Source of the DNA: Methanobacteriota archaeon
GTDB lineage: Archaea > Thermoplasmatota > Thermoplasmata > Methanomassiliicoccales > Methanomassiliicoccaceae
Assembly (NCBI GenBank): GCA_012519255.1
Contig: JAAYQQ010000054.1
Coordinates: 1 to 36,704 of the forward strand
Length of the DNA: 36,704 nt
Direction of reading: 5' to 3'
Made by a program: the position numbers and the translations under genes. The notes beneath the pieces are model-generated. The model did not search any database and was not told where the DNA came from. It saw only the letters and a list, made by a program, of their open reading frames with translations. Shown here in pieces: positions 17,160 to 26,447 of the stretch. Numbering within the stretch: the stretch's first letter is position 1; every line of letters starts with the position of its first letter.

Positions 17160-18605
17160 CTGACGGCCCTTGATTATATTCTGATCCTAAATGCCATCAT
17201 CGCCCTGGTGTTGGTCTTCCTAGAGGAGAAAAGGCCGCGTAAGGCAGTGGCCTGGCTCGTTATCATGATAATGCTGCCGGTGGCAGGTATAATTCTCTTC
17301 CTGATCTTTGGGCAGAACCTCCGTAAGAAGAAGCAATCGGCACTCAAGTCAGCCAGGGATCATAGGTATATCGAGGATCTGCTGGCCCGTCACCGCATCG
17401 ATAGACTTACCGAGATGTCCTCCCTGGACAAGGTAGGGATGGGAGAACATGATGATATGGTCAGTCTGCTGGCGCACAGTGATAACGCCTTCCTAACCAA
17501 TAGCAACTGTGTATCATTCTTCTCTGATGGACATGATTTCTTCGACGCTCTGTTCAAGGTCATTGAGGATGCTCAAGATAATGTCAACGTGCAGTACTAC
17601 ATCATCCGCAACGACAAACTGGGTAACGCATTTTTAGACCTGCTTAAGCGCAAACGTGAGGAAGGGGTGGAGGTCCGCCTGCTAGTGGATGGGGTGGGGA
17701 CAAGGCTTCCCCTCTGGAAGATTCGCGAGCTCCGAGAGGCTGGGATAATGTTCGAGATATTCTTCCCTCCCATGGTGTACGTGCTGCCGTTCCTGAACCA
17801 CCGCATCAACTACCGCAACCATCGTAAGATCGTGGTGGTGGATGGCAAGATCGGATTTATCGGTGGCTACAATGTTGGGGACGAATACCTGGGAAAGGTA
17901 CGACGATGGGGATATTGGAGAGATACCGCTCTCTGCATCGAAGACATGGCCGTCTGGGGTCTCCAGCTCCGCTTTCTTCTCGACTGGAACCACGCTTCCG
18001 AACAAAAGATGGAATTGGAGGAACGATACTTTCCGCAGAACCTCTCATGCACCGGCGATGTCCCTATTCAGATCGTAAGCAGCGGGCCAGATATGAGATG
18101 GCAGCCCATCAAGCTCTCCTATCTCAAGATGATCCATGAGGCCAAGGACAGCATATACATTCAATCCCCCTACTTTGTCCCTGATGAGAGCGTACGAGAT
18201 GCCCTCATTATGGCCGCTCTCTCAGGCATAGATGTCCGCATAATGATCCCAGACAAGCCAGACCACCCCTTTGTGCACTGGGTTTCTTATTCATATTTAA
18301 GCGAATTGCTCGAATCAGGTGTCCGGGGATACATGTATGGGAGCGGTTTCATCCACGCCAAGACCATCGTAGTGGACGGGCGAATCACCTCTATCGGTAG
18401 TGCTAACTGGGACATCCGCTCGTTCGACCTTAATTTTGAGACCAATGCAGTACTGTATTCAGAGAGGGTGGGGGCCGAGCAGAAGGCCGCCTTCCTGGAT
18501 GATCTTGGGAGGTGTCGAGAACTCACGTTGGCAGACTATGAGAATAGGACGCTGATCACACGGGGACGTGTTTTCATATCAAGGCTTTTCTCGGCGATCC
18601 TGTGA
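17160..18605 (+). CDS. Cardiolipin synthase (phospholipase D superfamily)
   Basis: Two HKD motifs (NHRINYRNHRKIVVVDGKIGFIGGYNVGDEYLG; GFIHAKTIVVDGRITSIGSANWDIRSF). The ORF track starts at GTG 17208, but the frame is open upstream to 17139 and encodes the expected first TM helix (LTALDYILILNAIIALVLVFLEEKR). True start uncertain. Confidence 0.88.
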   Translation: MTALDYILILNAIIALVLVFLEEKRPRKAVAWLVIMIMLPVAGIILFLIFGQNLRKKKQSALKSARDHRYIEDLLARHRIDRLTEMSSLDKVGMGEHDDMVSLLAHSDNAFLTNSNCVSFFSDGHDFFDALFKVIEDAQDNVNVQYYIIRNDKLGNAFLDLLKRKREEGVEVRLLVDGVGTRLPLWKIRELREAGIMFEIFFPPMVYVLPFLNHRINYRNHRKIVVVDGKIGFIGGYNVGDEYLGKVRRWGYWRDTALCIEDMAVWGLQLRFLLDWNHASEQKMELEERYFPQNLSCTGDVPIQIVSSGPDMRWQPIKLSYLKMIHEAKDSIYIQSPYFVPDESVRDALIMAALSGIDVRIMIPDKPDHPFVHWVSYSYLSELLESGVRGYMYGSGFIHAKTIVVDGRITSIGSANWDIRSFDLNFETNAVLYSERVGAEQKAAFLDDLGRCRELTLADYENRTLITRGRVFISRLFSAIL

Positions 18606-19460
18606 GTGACTCCATCGACGCAATGCATGAGTCATACGAGGCATGTTCTGTTCATAGTGGATGCGCAGTGATGGCAGGGCGTAGGGTGTGTATTTGGTCA
18701 TGAGCGCCGCGCCTGTAGCGCCCTTGAGCAACATCCCCTTCTCCTTGCCCACCACGATGTTGCGGCGTTTGACCACGTCCTGGAGAAAACCATCTACATC
18801 CTGAGCTTTGGAACAGGTGACCACTGTCCCAAGGTCGCGAAGCAGGTGCCCATCCGTGCCAGCAGTCCGACCGAGCGACTTATCTTCGGCCAGTTCGGTG
18901 GCCTTCATGTTCATCTCCCTTGACATGCCCCCACACAGCACCTCCGCCGCGTCGAACTCCTCGATGAACCTCGGCGGCAGATAGCAGCGGTCAATGCATC
19001 GTTGCACCCCTTTATTGAACATCAGATATCCGTAAGGATGTGCGGCCGAGCGTACGCATTCGTACTCTCGGGAGCGTTCGATAATGGCCTCACTGTCCAG
19101 GTAGATGGCCAAGAAGGGACTCTTGCGTTTATTCTCATGAATATGCCGCCAGTAAAAGTGTTCAAGGTCTTTCACGGAATAGAAGTAGATCAGGATGTGC
19201 GGCCCATCGGCGGAACTGATCTCAATGCCAGGGATGATCGTAACTCCACTATCCATGTCGACAGCTTCCCTCACCCCACTTATGGTGTTATGATCGGTGA
19301 TGGCTACTCCGCATCCGGTCTTCCAGGCGTGCTTGACTACACTCCTGACCGTCGGCGAGCCATCGGAATGGCAAGTATGGAAGTGCATATCCACTGGCGA
19401 ATATCCCTCCAATAAAAGGGATGCATGGTCGGGGCTCTCGAATCTTACTGCTCTACTCAT
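18579..19460 (-). CDS. PHP-domain metal-dependent phosphoesterase
   Basis: 293 aa; VDMHFHTCHSDGSPTVRSVVKHAWKTGCGVAITDHNTISG, IIPGIEISS, AGTDGHLL. Confidence 0.87.
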   Translation of the reverse strand: MSRAVRFESPDHASLLLEGYSPVDMHFHTCHSDGSPTVRSVVKHAWKTGCGVAITDHNTISGVREAVDMDSGVTIIPGIEISSADGPHILIYFYSVKDLEHFYWRHIHENKRKSPFLAIYLDSEAIIERSREYECVRSAAHPYGYLMFNKGVQRCIDRCYLPPRFIEEFDAAEVLCGGMSREMNMKATELAEDKSLGRTAGTDGHLLRDLGTVVTCSKAQDVDGFLQDVVKRRNIVVGKEKGMLLKGATGAALMTKYTPYALPSLRIHYEQNMPRMTHALRRWSHSQDRREKP

Positions 19461-19504
19461 TACATCGTCTATTATACTCGGCCATGTGATAAGAGGATAA
19501 CGGG

Positions 19505-20185
19505 TCAGAGTTCAATGACCATGCCGTCGAAGGCGGCCTCTACCAATGCATCGCCGCTCAGCGCTTCTATCTGCTTTTCCGATTCTGTGATGTCCTTGAA
19601 AAACCAGCTACCGAAATGAGTGAACACTATGCGTTGGCTTAGCGGTGAGAAGAATCTCACCAGATCGGGGATGCCGGTGTGGCCATGTATGCGTCCCTCG
19701 CTGTTCCGTCGGACCAGTCCCCCCTGACGGATAAAGGCGCCATCAGTCACTACCAGGTCGAGATCAGGGATGCGGTCACGGAACCTCTTCTGTACAGAGA
19801 TCAAGTCTCCAGTATACATTATGCGACTGATGCCATCCTCAATAATGTAGCCGCAGGAACGAAAATTAGCGCTGTGGTTGGTGGGGACGGCCGTCACGGT
19901 GATGCCGTCAACCTCCTCCATACTCCGTATCACCTTGATCTCAGGATGTTCTCTCCAGGGCTGGGGCGCATATGCCGGGGCCGGCAGCGGTGGCACGGGT
20001 TCGTCCGTGAAGAAGGCATGATCTGCGTGGAAATGAGTGAGAAAGATGGCCCTGGGCTGGCGATCCAGGAAATGTTTTTCCCCAATGTCGAAAAGAATGT
20101 CATCTACCAGCACTCCGGAATGGAACATGTGCCCCGGGGCGGTGTGCTTCATATGCCCCCTTGTACCCAGGATCTCGATGCGCAC
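19505..20185 (-). CDS. MBL-fold metallohydrolase
   Basis: 226 aa; AIFLTHFHADHAFF (HxHxDH), TDGAFI, IVFTHFGSWF. Confidence 0.85.
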   Translation of the reverse strand: MRIEILGTRGHMKHTAPGHMFHSGVLVDDILFDIGEKHFLDRQPRAIFLTHFHADHAFFTDEPVPPLPAPAYAPQPWREHPEIKVIRSMEEVDGITVTAVPTNHSANFRSCGYIIEDGISRIMYTGDLISVQKRFRDRIPDLDLVVTDGAFIRQGGLVRRNSEGRIHGHTGIPDLVRFFSPLSQRIVFTHFGSWFFKDITESEKQIEALSGDALVEAAFDGMVIEL

Positions 20186-20218
20186 GCTGGAGGAGATGGC
20201 TTCGCAGATACAGAAAGC

Positions 20219-21010
20219 TTACTTGCCCCGGCTGTCCTGGCAGTCTGTACAGAAGTATGCCGTGCGGCCGCCTATCGTGCGCCTTTCCAAAGTCCTGCTG
20301 CATAGTGGGCACGTTGCCCCCTTGCGGCGGTGATGAAGCAGATAGCTCGGGGGCAGTCGGGAGAATTTGGCTCCTGCCCTGATACTCTCACTCAGCACCA
20401 TACTCATGGTTTGGTATATATGGCGCAGGTCTCTCCACTCTAGAGATTGAATGTCAGCATGGGGGGCTAGATGGCACTGGAATAGAATTTCGTCGGAGTA
20501 GATATTTCCCACCCCAGCGAGCTTGTGCTGGTCCATCAATGCATTCTTGGCCACTCCTCTGCTTTTTCCAAAAATATCAATGAACTGGCCTTCAGTCATT
20601 GACAACGCGTCTGGACCCAGTCCCTTATGCCTGATAAACTTCTCTGGCGAGTCGATGATGCCGATGCGGCCGAACAATCGAGGGTCATTGAAGGCTAAGA
20701 AACCATCCTCAAAGGTGAATAGGAATCGATTGTGGCGAGGCTCCTCGACCATACTGTCGAAGCACACAGGTTTACCGGTCATGCCAAAGTGCCAGGTTAA
20801 CCACCTTCCCCCACTCAGTTCCAGGAAGAGTTGCTTGCCATGGCGACGGGCGGAGAGGAACTCGCCGCCTTCCATGGCGTCAATGAGTTCTCTCTCATTT
20901 GCGCCCTTGATGATAATAGGATTCTTGACCCTTGCTCGGATGATCGGGCGTTCCAGCGACGTCTGCTCGATGTATCGTCTGAAAGTCTCCACCTCCGGCA
21001 ACTCAGGCAT
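20219..21010 (-). CDS. Formamidopyrimidine-DNA glycosylase/endonuclease VIII (Fpg/Nei) family
   Basis: Starts MPELPEVETFRRYIE; MDQHKLAGVGNIYSDEILFQ; terminal zinc finger CPLCSRTLERRTIGGRTAYFCTDC. ORF call at 21064 is N-terminally extended. Confidence 0.92.
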   Translation of the reverse strand: MPELPEVETFRRYIEQTSLERPIIRARVKNPIIIKGANERELIDAMEGGEFLSARRHGKQLFLELSGGRWLTWHFGMTGKPVCFDSMVEEPRHNRFLFTFEDGFLAFNDPRLFGRIGIIDSPEKFIRHKGLGPDALSMTEGQFIDIFGKSRGVAKNALMDQHKLAGVGNIYSDEILFQCHLAPHADIQSLEWRDLRHIYQTMSMVLSESIRAGAKFSRLPPSYLLHHRRKGATCPLCSRTLERRTIGGRTAYFCTDCQDSRGK

Positions 21011-21035
21011 ATCAGAGTGATGTATGGCCATATAG

Positions 21036-22541
21036 TCAATACTTGTCTTTCTTTTCTTGACCATTAAGTCTGGCGGCGTTCAGCGCTCTCCTCCGTGCTT
21101 TTAAAGCATTATTGAGGTGATGCAGGGGATAGGCCAGGAAGCGCTCACTTTGGCGTCGCTCCCACTTTATCCGTTCTTCCCGAGACAGGAACACCTCCTT
21201 GAGCTCGGTGAGCTCGCGCTGGGGAGAGAAAAATATGTAGACAGGAACACCCACCGCCAGCAACGCCATCCCCATCACCGCCACATCCGTACGCACCAGG
21301 AGGATGAGCATAATGGAGAGCATCGCCCCGGTCAGAGGGATGAGGCGACGGCCTCGCAGCCCGGCAGTCTTCTGAGGGTTCCTACGCAACAGGACGATGG
21401 CTGAGAGACAAGTGGCCAGATATACTATGGCAAGGAGCAGCACCGCCGAGCTAATGAGCACAGTCAATCCACCCAGGAGGGATATGATGAACGCAGTCAA
21501 ACCTAGTGCAAGGATGGCCAGATAAGGCGTATTGAACCGTCCGTGCTTGCGGCTGAGGGCATGGGGAAGGAAGCCGTCGAGCGACATGGCATAGGCCAGG
21601 CGGGAGGTGCTCAATGTTCCAGATTCGTCCGCCCCGAGGATGGAAAGTAATGCCCCCACGCCCACGAAGAGTGCCACCACTCCGATGGCGCCCCCCTGAG
21701 GAGAGAATATGGCAGTAGCGGAATCTATGAGGGGGGAGCTGGAAGTGCGTAGGATAGTTTGATCCAGCGAAGCCATCACTGCGAAGTTGGTAAGCAGATA
21801 GAACCCCGCAACGATGAGCATACCTATCACAATGGATCTGGGCACAGTGCGCGTCGGTTCTTCAACATCCTCGGTCGGCAGGGTGCTAAGCTCGAACCCT
21901 GCATATGCCCAGAAGATAAGTATGAGGGCCTGCCCCGCTCCACCCACTCCATCGATGAAGAACGGCTCGAAGTGCGACACTGCCGCGCCGGGGTAAAATA
22001 TAATGAATGCCAGCCCGCCCAGGATCACAAGGACAAGGGGGCTGAGCTTAATGATGGTGAGAGCATCGTTGGCCTTCCCCGCTACCTTTGTGCCGACAAT
22101 ATTTGTTATAATCACAATGCTGATGAATACTCCCTTAAGTAACGCCTGGCCAATGGCATCGATCCCCGGGACGAGAGCGGAGAAGTATTGGGCGAAGGCG
22201 ACAGGGAATACAGAGAGGGAGAATAGCTCGGCCAGCAGGAGGGCCCATCCTATCATGAAGCCGGCGAAGGGCCCGGCTACTTCCTTGGTGTATGCATACG
22301 GGCCGCCCACCTTGGGGTCGATCATCACGCAGTAGGAGAATGACAATGCGATGATCAGAGCCATCAGGCCAGCGACCAACCACACGATGAGTGAGGCTGG
22401 TCCAACCAGGCGTGAGCCGATGGCGGTGACGATGTAAATGTCCGCCCCAATGATCGAACCGACTACTAGATTGGTAATATCGAATGTGCTGAGCTTGCGT
22501 CGATCTCCTTCTTGCTGTTGGTGAGAGGGATTCTGGGGCAT
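21036..22541 (-). CDS. APC-family amino acid permease
   Basis: 501 aa with about 12 TM segments; LSTFDITNLVVGSIIGADIYI, FWAYAGFELSTLPTEDVEEPTRTVPRSI. Confidence 0.88.
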   Translation of the reverse strand: MPQNPSHQQQEGDRRKLSTFDITNLVVGSIIGADIYIVTAIGSRLVGPASLIVWLVAGLMALIIALSFSYCVMIDPKVGGPYAYTKEVAGPFAGFMIGWALLLAELFSLSVFPVAFAQYFSALVPGIDAIGQALLKGVFISIVIITNIVGTKVAGKANDALTIIKLSPLVLVILGGLAFIIFYPGAAVSHFEPFFIDGVGGAGQALILIFWAYAGFELSTLPTEDVEEPTRTVPRSIVIGMLIVAGFYLLTNFAVMASLDQTILRTSSSPLIDSATAIFSPQGGAIGVVALFVGVGALLSILGADESGTLSTSRLAYAMSLDGFLPHALSRKHGRFNTPYLAILALGLTAFIISLLGGLTVLISSAVLLLAIVYLATCLSAIVLLRRNPQKTAGLRGRRLIPLTGAMLSIMLILLVRTDVAVMGMALLAVGVPVYIFFSPQRELTELKEVFLSREERIKWERRQSERFLAYPLHHLNNALKARRRALNAARLNGQEKKDKY

Positions 22542-22635
22542 GTCTCGCTCCGTGGGCGGCCCTGGGCGATCTCAGATATAGATGGTGTAGCGGTTGCGCG
22601 TAGAAGCACCATTCCTCCCATCTCTCTGGATGTTC

Positions 22636-23346
22636 TTACCACTTCATCTTTGGCATATCAATGACAATAAATTTGGCATCCTCCTCTGCCCTAATATTCG
22701 CTTCACCAATCATGCGGACCTGGTCGTTCTGACCTACCTCTCGCCTTTCCAAATCGATGACTCCGCTGGTAAGGTAGATGAACAGCATCCTTTCCTTCCC
22801 TCCGATCTGTACCATCTTTCCCTCTCCCAGGTTGCATGCATAGACGGTAGCGTCGGCAGCCATATCCATCCCGCCGATCCCTTCTCCCGATGCTATTGCC
22901 TGCAGGCGGTCCTGCCGCCCATCTTGGTGGAAATCCCCCTTGGCGTAAGAGGGAAGAAGCCCCCTCCGGCTGGGGAAGAACCACATTTGATACAGATGCA
23001 CCGGCGACGGACCGCGGTTAAACTCCGAATGTATCACCCCCGTCCCGGCGCTAAGCCTCTGGGCCTCATTCGCCCTGATGGTGCCTTCATTCCCGGCACT
23101 ATCTCGATGGGAAAGTTCTCCTTCCAGAACGAAGGTGACGATCTCCATCTCATTGTGTCGGTGATCGGAGAATCCCTTACCTGGCTGGATCAGATCGTCG
23201 TTGAATGCCCTTAGATTGCCAAAACTCAGGTTATTGGGATCATGATAGTCATTGAAAGAGAACAGCCAGCTTGTCTTAAGCCAACCGTAATCACGGGTAT
23301 GGCGCTTCTCCTCAGGGATCACCATGATGCTTCTTTCCGCGAACAT
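22636..23346 (-). CDS. Pirin-family protein
   Basis: 236 aa; LSFGNLRAFNDDLIQPGKGFSDHRHNEMEIVTFVLEGELSHRDSAGNEGTIRANEAQRLSAGTGVIHSEFN. Confidence 0.9.
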   Translation of the reverse strand: MFAERSIMVIPEEKRHTRDYGWLKTSWLFSFNDYHDPNNLSFGNLRAFNDDLIQPGKGFSDHRHNEMEIVTFVLEGELSHRDSAGNEGTIRANEAQRLSAGTGVIHSEFNRGPSPVHLYQMWFFPSRRGLLPSYAKGDFHQDGRQDRLQAIASGEGIGGMDMAADATVYACNLGEGKMVQIGGKERMLFIYLTSGVIDLERREVGQNDQVRMIGEANIRAEEDAKFIVIDMPKMKW

Positions 23347-23458
23347 AATGTTACATTTGTATTAGGGGCACAAAAGGGTGACGATGGTCCGACCCCGTCC
23401 CGCATCGGAGCAGGATAAGTTTTTTGCCTCATATCCTCCCATCTCTTTATGTGATATT

Positions 23459-23707
23459 ATGCCCCGAACTGCCGCCTGCAAGGTCTGTGGAGCCCTCTTG
23501 CCCCGACATCTTCAGAGCAGCTGGGTGGCATGGCTCCTGGCTGCGGTTTCATTGATATTATTGATACTTATTCCCACAGTCATAGGCCTTGCCACTGTTG
23601 AGGGAGGCCTTCTCATCTTCGTTAGCATCGTGGGGGCAGTGGTGGCATTATACCTTTTCCTTAGAACAGAGAGGATTTGTCAAGCCTGTCGCGATAGAAA
23701 CGAATAG
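23459..23707 (+). CDS. Small membrane protein with CxxC/CxxC knuckles
   Basis: MPRTAACKVCGALLPRHLQ...two TM helices...RICQACRDRNE; TATA-like sequence upstream. Confidence 0.6.
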   Translation: MPRTAACKVCGALLPRHLQSSWVAWLLAAVSLILLILIPTVIGLATVEGGLLIFVSIVGAVVALYLFLRTERICQACRDRNE

Positions 23708-23905
23708 TGGGGGGGAGATGATGCAGAGGGCTCTTATCGGGTTGCTCCAGGCCGCCACGACACATCCAGTGCCTCATGGGACATGTCCCTGAACTGGGGT
23801 TGAACCAATTTCATGCAAGGCATGCAATATCTAAACAGCAAGGCGTCCGCTCGGCCCTGGCGGATACTCCACCCCCAGCGTTTCGGTCGCTCGTGTATCG
23901 ACAGA

Positions 23906-24271
23906 CTAGATTAGTATGGTCAGAACGGCCATGAGGCTCAGCGCGGTGGCGAGGGTGAAGGCGATGTACATCACGATCTTGGGCATACTGAGATCGATCA
24001 ACCTATCTGGGTCGTGCTTATTCAGATCTTTCTGGAAAGCCCTATAGGCCAACGCGACGGCGCCCCATCCGATCACCGGGGACAGGAGCATTATGATGAT
24101 GTTATCTGCTCCAATACCTACAAAGAAGACTATCAGGGCAGCGATCTCCAGGATCTGGATGCCGAAGCGCCCCGTGAGGTGGGCCCTGATAGGCTTCCCT
24201 TGTGAGCTGGCGCCGAGGGCCTTCTTCCTTTTTCTGCTGCGGTCGGTTCCCGAGAAGCTCATACCGCCCAT
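23906..24271 (-). CDS. Small integral membrane protein, unknown function
   Basis: Start MGGMSFSGTDRSRKRKK preferred over ORF-track 24370; three hydrophobic segments. Confidence 0.55.
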   Translation of the reverse strand: MGGMSFSGTDRSRKRKKALGASSQGKPIRAHLTGRFGIQILEIAALIVFFVGIGADNIIIMLLSPVIGWGAVALAYRAFQKDLNKHDPDRLIDLSMPKIVMYIAFTLATALSLMAVLTILI

Positions 24272-24768
24272 GCATGTGCGAGTGGCATAAAAAGATACAG
24301 GATGTCTCCTCGACTGGCGTACTGCTCCAGTATAAGATGCCGTATGAGCGCCCATACGCGACTGGCGCATCCCTTACCATGGTGGCTGGAAGTTCTCAAT
24401 GCTGTTGGGAGAATAGAGGAAGTAGATACGGGCACATAGTGACTGAACATCCATATACCGACTCTCTACACAGAGGTATGGAGGGGATGAGTGAAAGGCA
24501 AGGCAATGTGAAGAATCATCCGAACACTCTTGCCATGGTCAGGTCAAACATAATAGGATGAAATCAAACAGCGGGCCGTAATATCACTATTCCACTCTGG
24601 TTGCACACCACAGGTGTATGGGCTTCTCATCGGGTTATGGATATCCAGGTAAGAGTAAAACTGAGCAGCACTTCCATAGGTATCATTTGCATGGGGAAGT
24701 AGCCAGTATATCAATATCGTTTTAGATAATTCTAGCAAGTTTTATATGAGTCGGGAACAGAATCATCT

Positions 24769-25554
24769 ATGAACGATCGGAGAGGTTTCCCCCTCTTCTT
24801 CAACAGGGCGCCAAGGGTGGATGGCGTTCCCGGTCGTTCTGCTGCGTTCTCCACCAGTACGCGAAATCGCGTCACCCCCCAAAAGTCCCAAACATCTTCC
24901 CACTCTTTTTTTCCAAGCCTTGAAATCCTTTCTTCCAATGTATGTAGTATCATAGAGGAACGTCTCGACCGAAGTTTCTTTGCTCGCCCCGCTTTGGAGA
25001 TTGCTCCGGACTTGCTGGGCAAGCGTCTAGTTCATCACACTGCGGAAGGCACGTTCTCGGGCATCGTGGTGGAGACCGAGGCATATGGCGGTACGACCGA
25101 TCCAGCTTCCCACGCCTACAAGGGCCGTCGGACGAAAAGAAATGAGGTCATGTGGGGGCCGGCCGGCCATGCTTATATCTATCCGATCTATGGCATATAT
25201 CTGTGCTTCAACGTGGTTGGAGGAGTGGACGGCTCGCCGGAGGGAGTGTTCCTGCGTGCCGTGAAGCCATGTGACGGCGTGGATCTCATGGCCCGGAATA
25301 GAGGGATGATTCTGGATGAACGTAATATTCGACGGATCGCCAATGGCCCCTCCAAGCTATGCATTGCTTTCAACATCACTCGCGAACTCAATGGTGTCGA
25401 CATTATCACTGGCCCTCTTTACTTTACATCTGGAGAATGCATCGATGAAGTGACAGCTTCGAGGCGCATAGGCGTCGATTATGCCGGGAAAGGTGCTGAA
25501 TATCCATGGCGCTTCCTCATCCGGGACAGTGAGTTCGTGAGTCGGCCTGCCTAG
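24769..25554 (+). CDS. DNA-3-methyladenine glycosylase (AAG/MPG family)
   Basis: RSFFARPALEIAPDLLGKRLVHHT...GIVVETEAYGGTTDPASHAYKGRRTKRNEVMWGPAGHAYIYPIYGIYLCFNVV...NGPSKLCIAFNI. N-terminal ~60 aa before the conserved core are atypical. Confidence 0.9.
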   Translation: MNDRRGFPLFFNRAPRVDGVPGRSAAFSTSTRNRVTPQKSQTSSHSFFPSLEILSSNVCSIIEERLDRSFFARPALEIAPDLLGKRLVHHTAEGTFSGIVVETEAYGGTTDPASHAYKGRRTKRNEVMWGPAGHAYIYPIYGIYLCFNVVGGVDGSPEGVFLRAVKPCDGVDLMARNRGMILDERNIRRIANGPSKLCIAFNITRELNGVDIITGPLYFTSGECIDEVTASRRIGVDYAGKGAEYPWRFLIRDSEFVSRPA

Positions 25555-25885
25555 GGCGATACCATCATCTCCGGACGCCCCTACTCCCATGAGCACGGCG
25601 ACGTCGTAAAGCTCCATTTTGGTATCATCGGCGGTATCTTAATGGAAGTGACATCTGCCCCATCTCCGCCGCCATGATCATGATGAATCAATTTGGCCAG
25701 GGCACTCCACACTGTCGTTTGAGAGGAGAACAGGTATCTTTGTGTTCATACCTTCACGAGCGCTGATAGAGATCTTGCCGAAGCCATGGGGGCAAGTGTT
25801 CTGGCGCAGCATGCAACCACTACTCAGCGCCTTCTACCGTTAATCTATAATAACTCGCCCTTCCAACACATCATGAGTGGAGTGA

Positions 25886-26374
25886 ATGGTAGACGCGGAG
25901 CACAATATCAACCGACTTGCTGGGGAATGGCATGTACGCATGAACTTCACCATGGAAGATGGTAGCACGGCCAAGGGCACGGGAACCGCTACGGTAAGAT
26001 CTATAGCTCTAGGCCGGGGAGTTGGCCTCATTCTCGAAGGTGATGTGGAGGGAATAGGGTCTTATGAAGAACACAGTACGATGGCGTATGACTCGGAGAG
26101 TGACCAGGTATGTATGTTTGTGGTAACTTCGCTGGGTATTGTGCACTCACACTTCGGTCGTTTTGATGGTGATAATTGCCTGACACTTCGTTGGCAGGGA
26201 ACTCTTGGGGGTAAAGCGGCGGAAGAGGAGATTACACTATCATTCCTCTCCGAGGACGAGTTCGCTATACAGCAGGTAGACCGGATCGAGGGTAATGTTG
26301 CTACCACTGGAGAGTATGCTTTCCAGCGTAAGGGACGCAAGGTGCTGGAGGGGCCAGTCCCCTCATTTGCATGA
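25886..26374 (+). CDS. DUF1579-like beta-barrel protein, unknown function
   Basis: 162 aa; NINRLAGEWHVRMNF...GSYEEHSTMAYDSESDQVCMFVVTSLGIVHSHFGRFDGDN. Confidence 0.6.
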   Translation: MVDAEHNINRLAGEWHVRMNFTMEDGSTAKGTGTATVRSIALGRGVGLILEGDVEGIGSYEEHSTMAYDSESDQVCMFVVTSLGIVHSHFGRFDGDNCLTLRWQGTLGGKAAEEEITLSFLSEDEFAIQQVDRIEGNVATTGEYAFQRKGRKVLEGPVPSFA

Positions 26375-26447
26375 CCAGGTCCAGGCTTCCGTGTGAAGAG
26401 GGCAGACATGTCAAGTTTCAAGATGGTGTGAGTCGAATACATTGCTC

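Noticed and set aside
19679-20305. 208 aa plus-strand ORF
   Set aside because: Antisense to the MBL-fold gene and the Fpg C-terminus, whose motifs are unambiguous.
20523-21020. 165 aa plus-strand ORF
   Set aside because: Antisense to Fpg; Ser/Arg-rich shadow translation.
23700-23905. tRNA-like GGGTTGAACC segment
   Set aside because: Could not form a cloverleaf with acceptor, D and anticodon arms around it; not a tRNA.
25555-25885. Coding-like fragment HTFTSADRDLAEAMGASVLAQHATTTQRLLPLIYN in the gap after the AAG gene
   Set aside because: Too short, no start context and no recognised family; could be chance.
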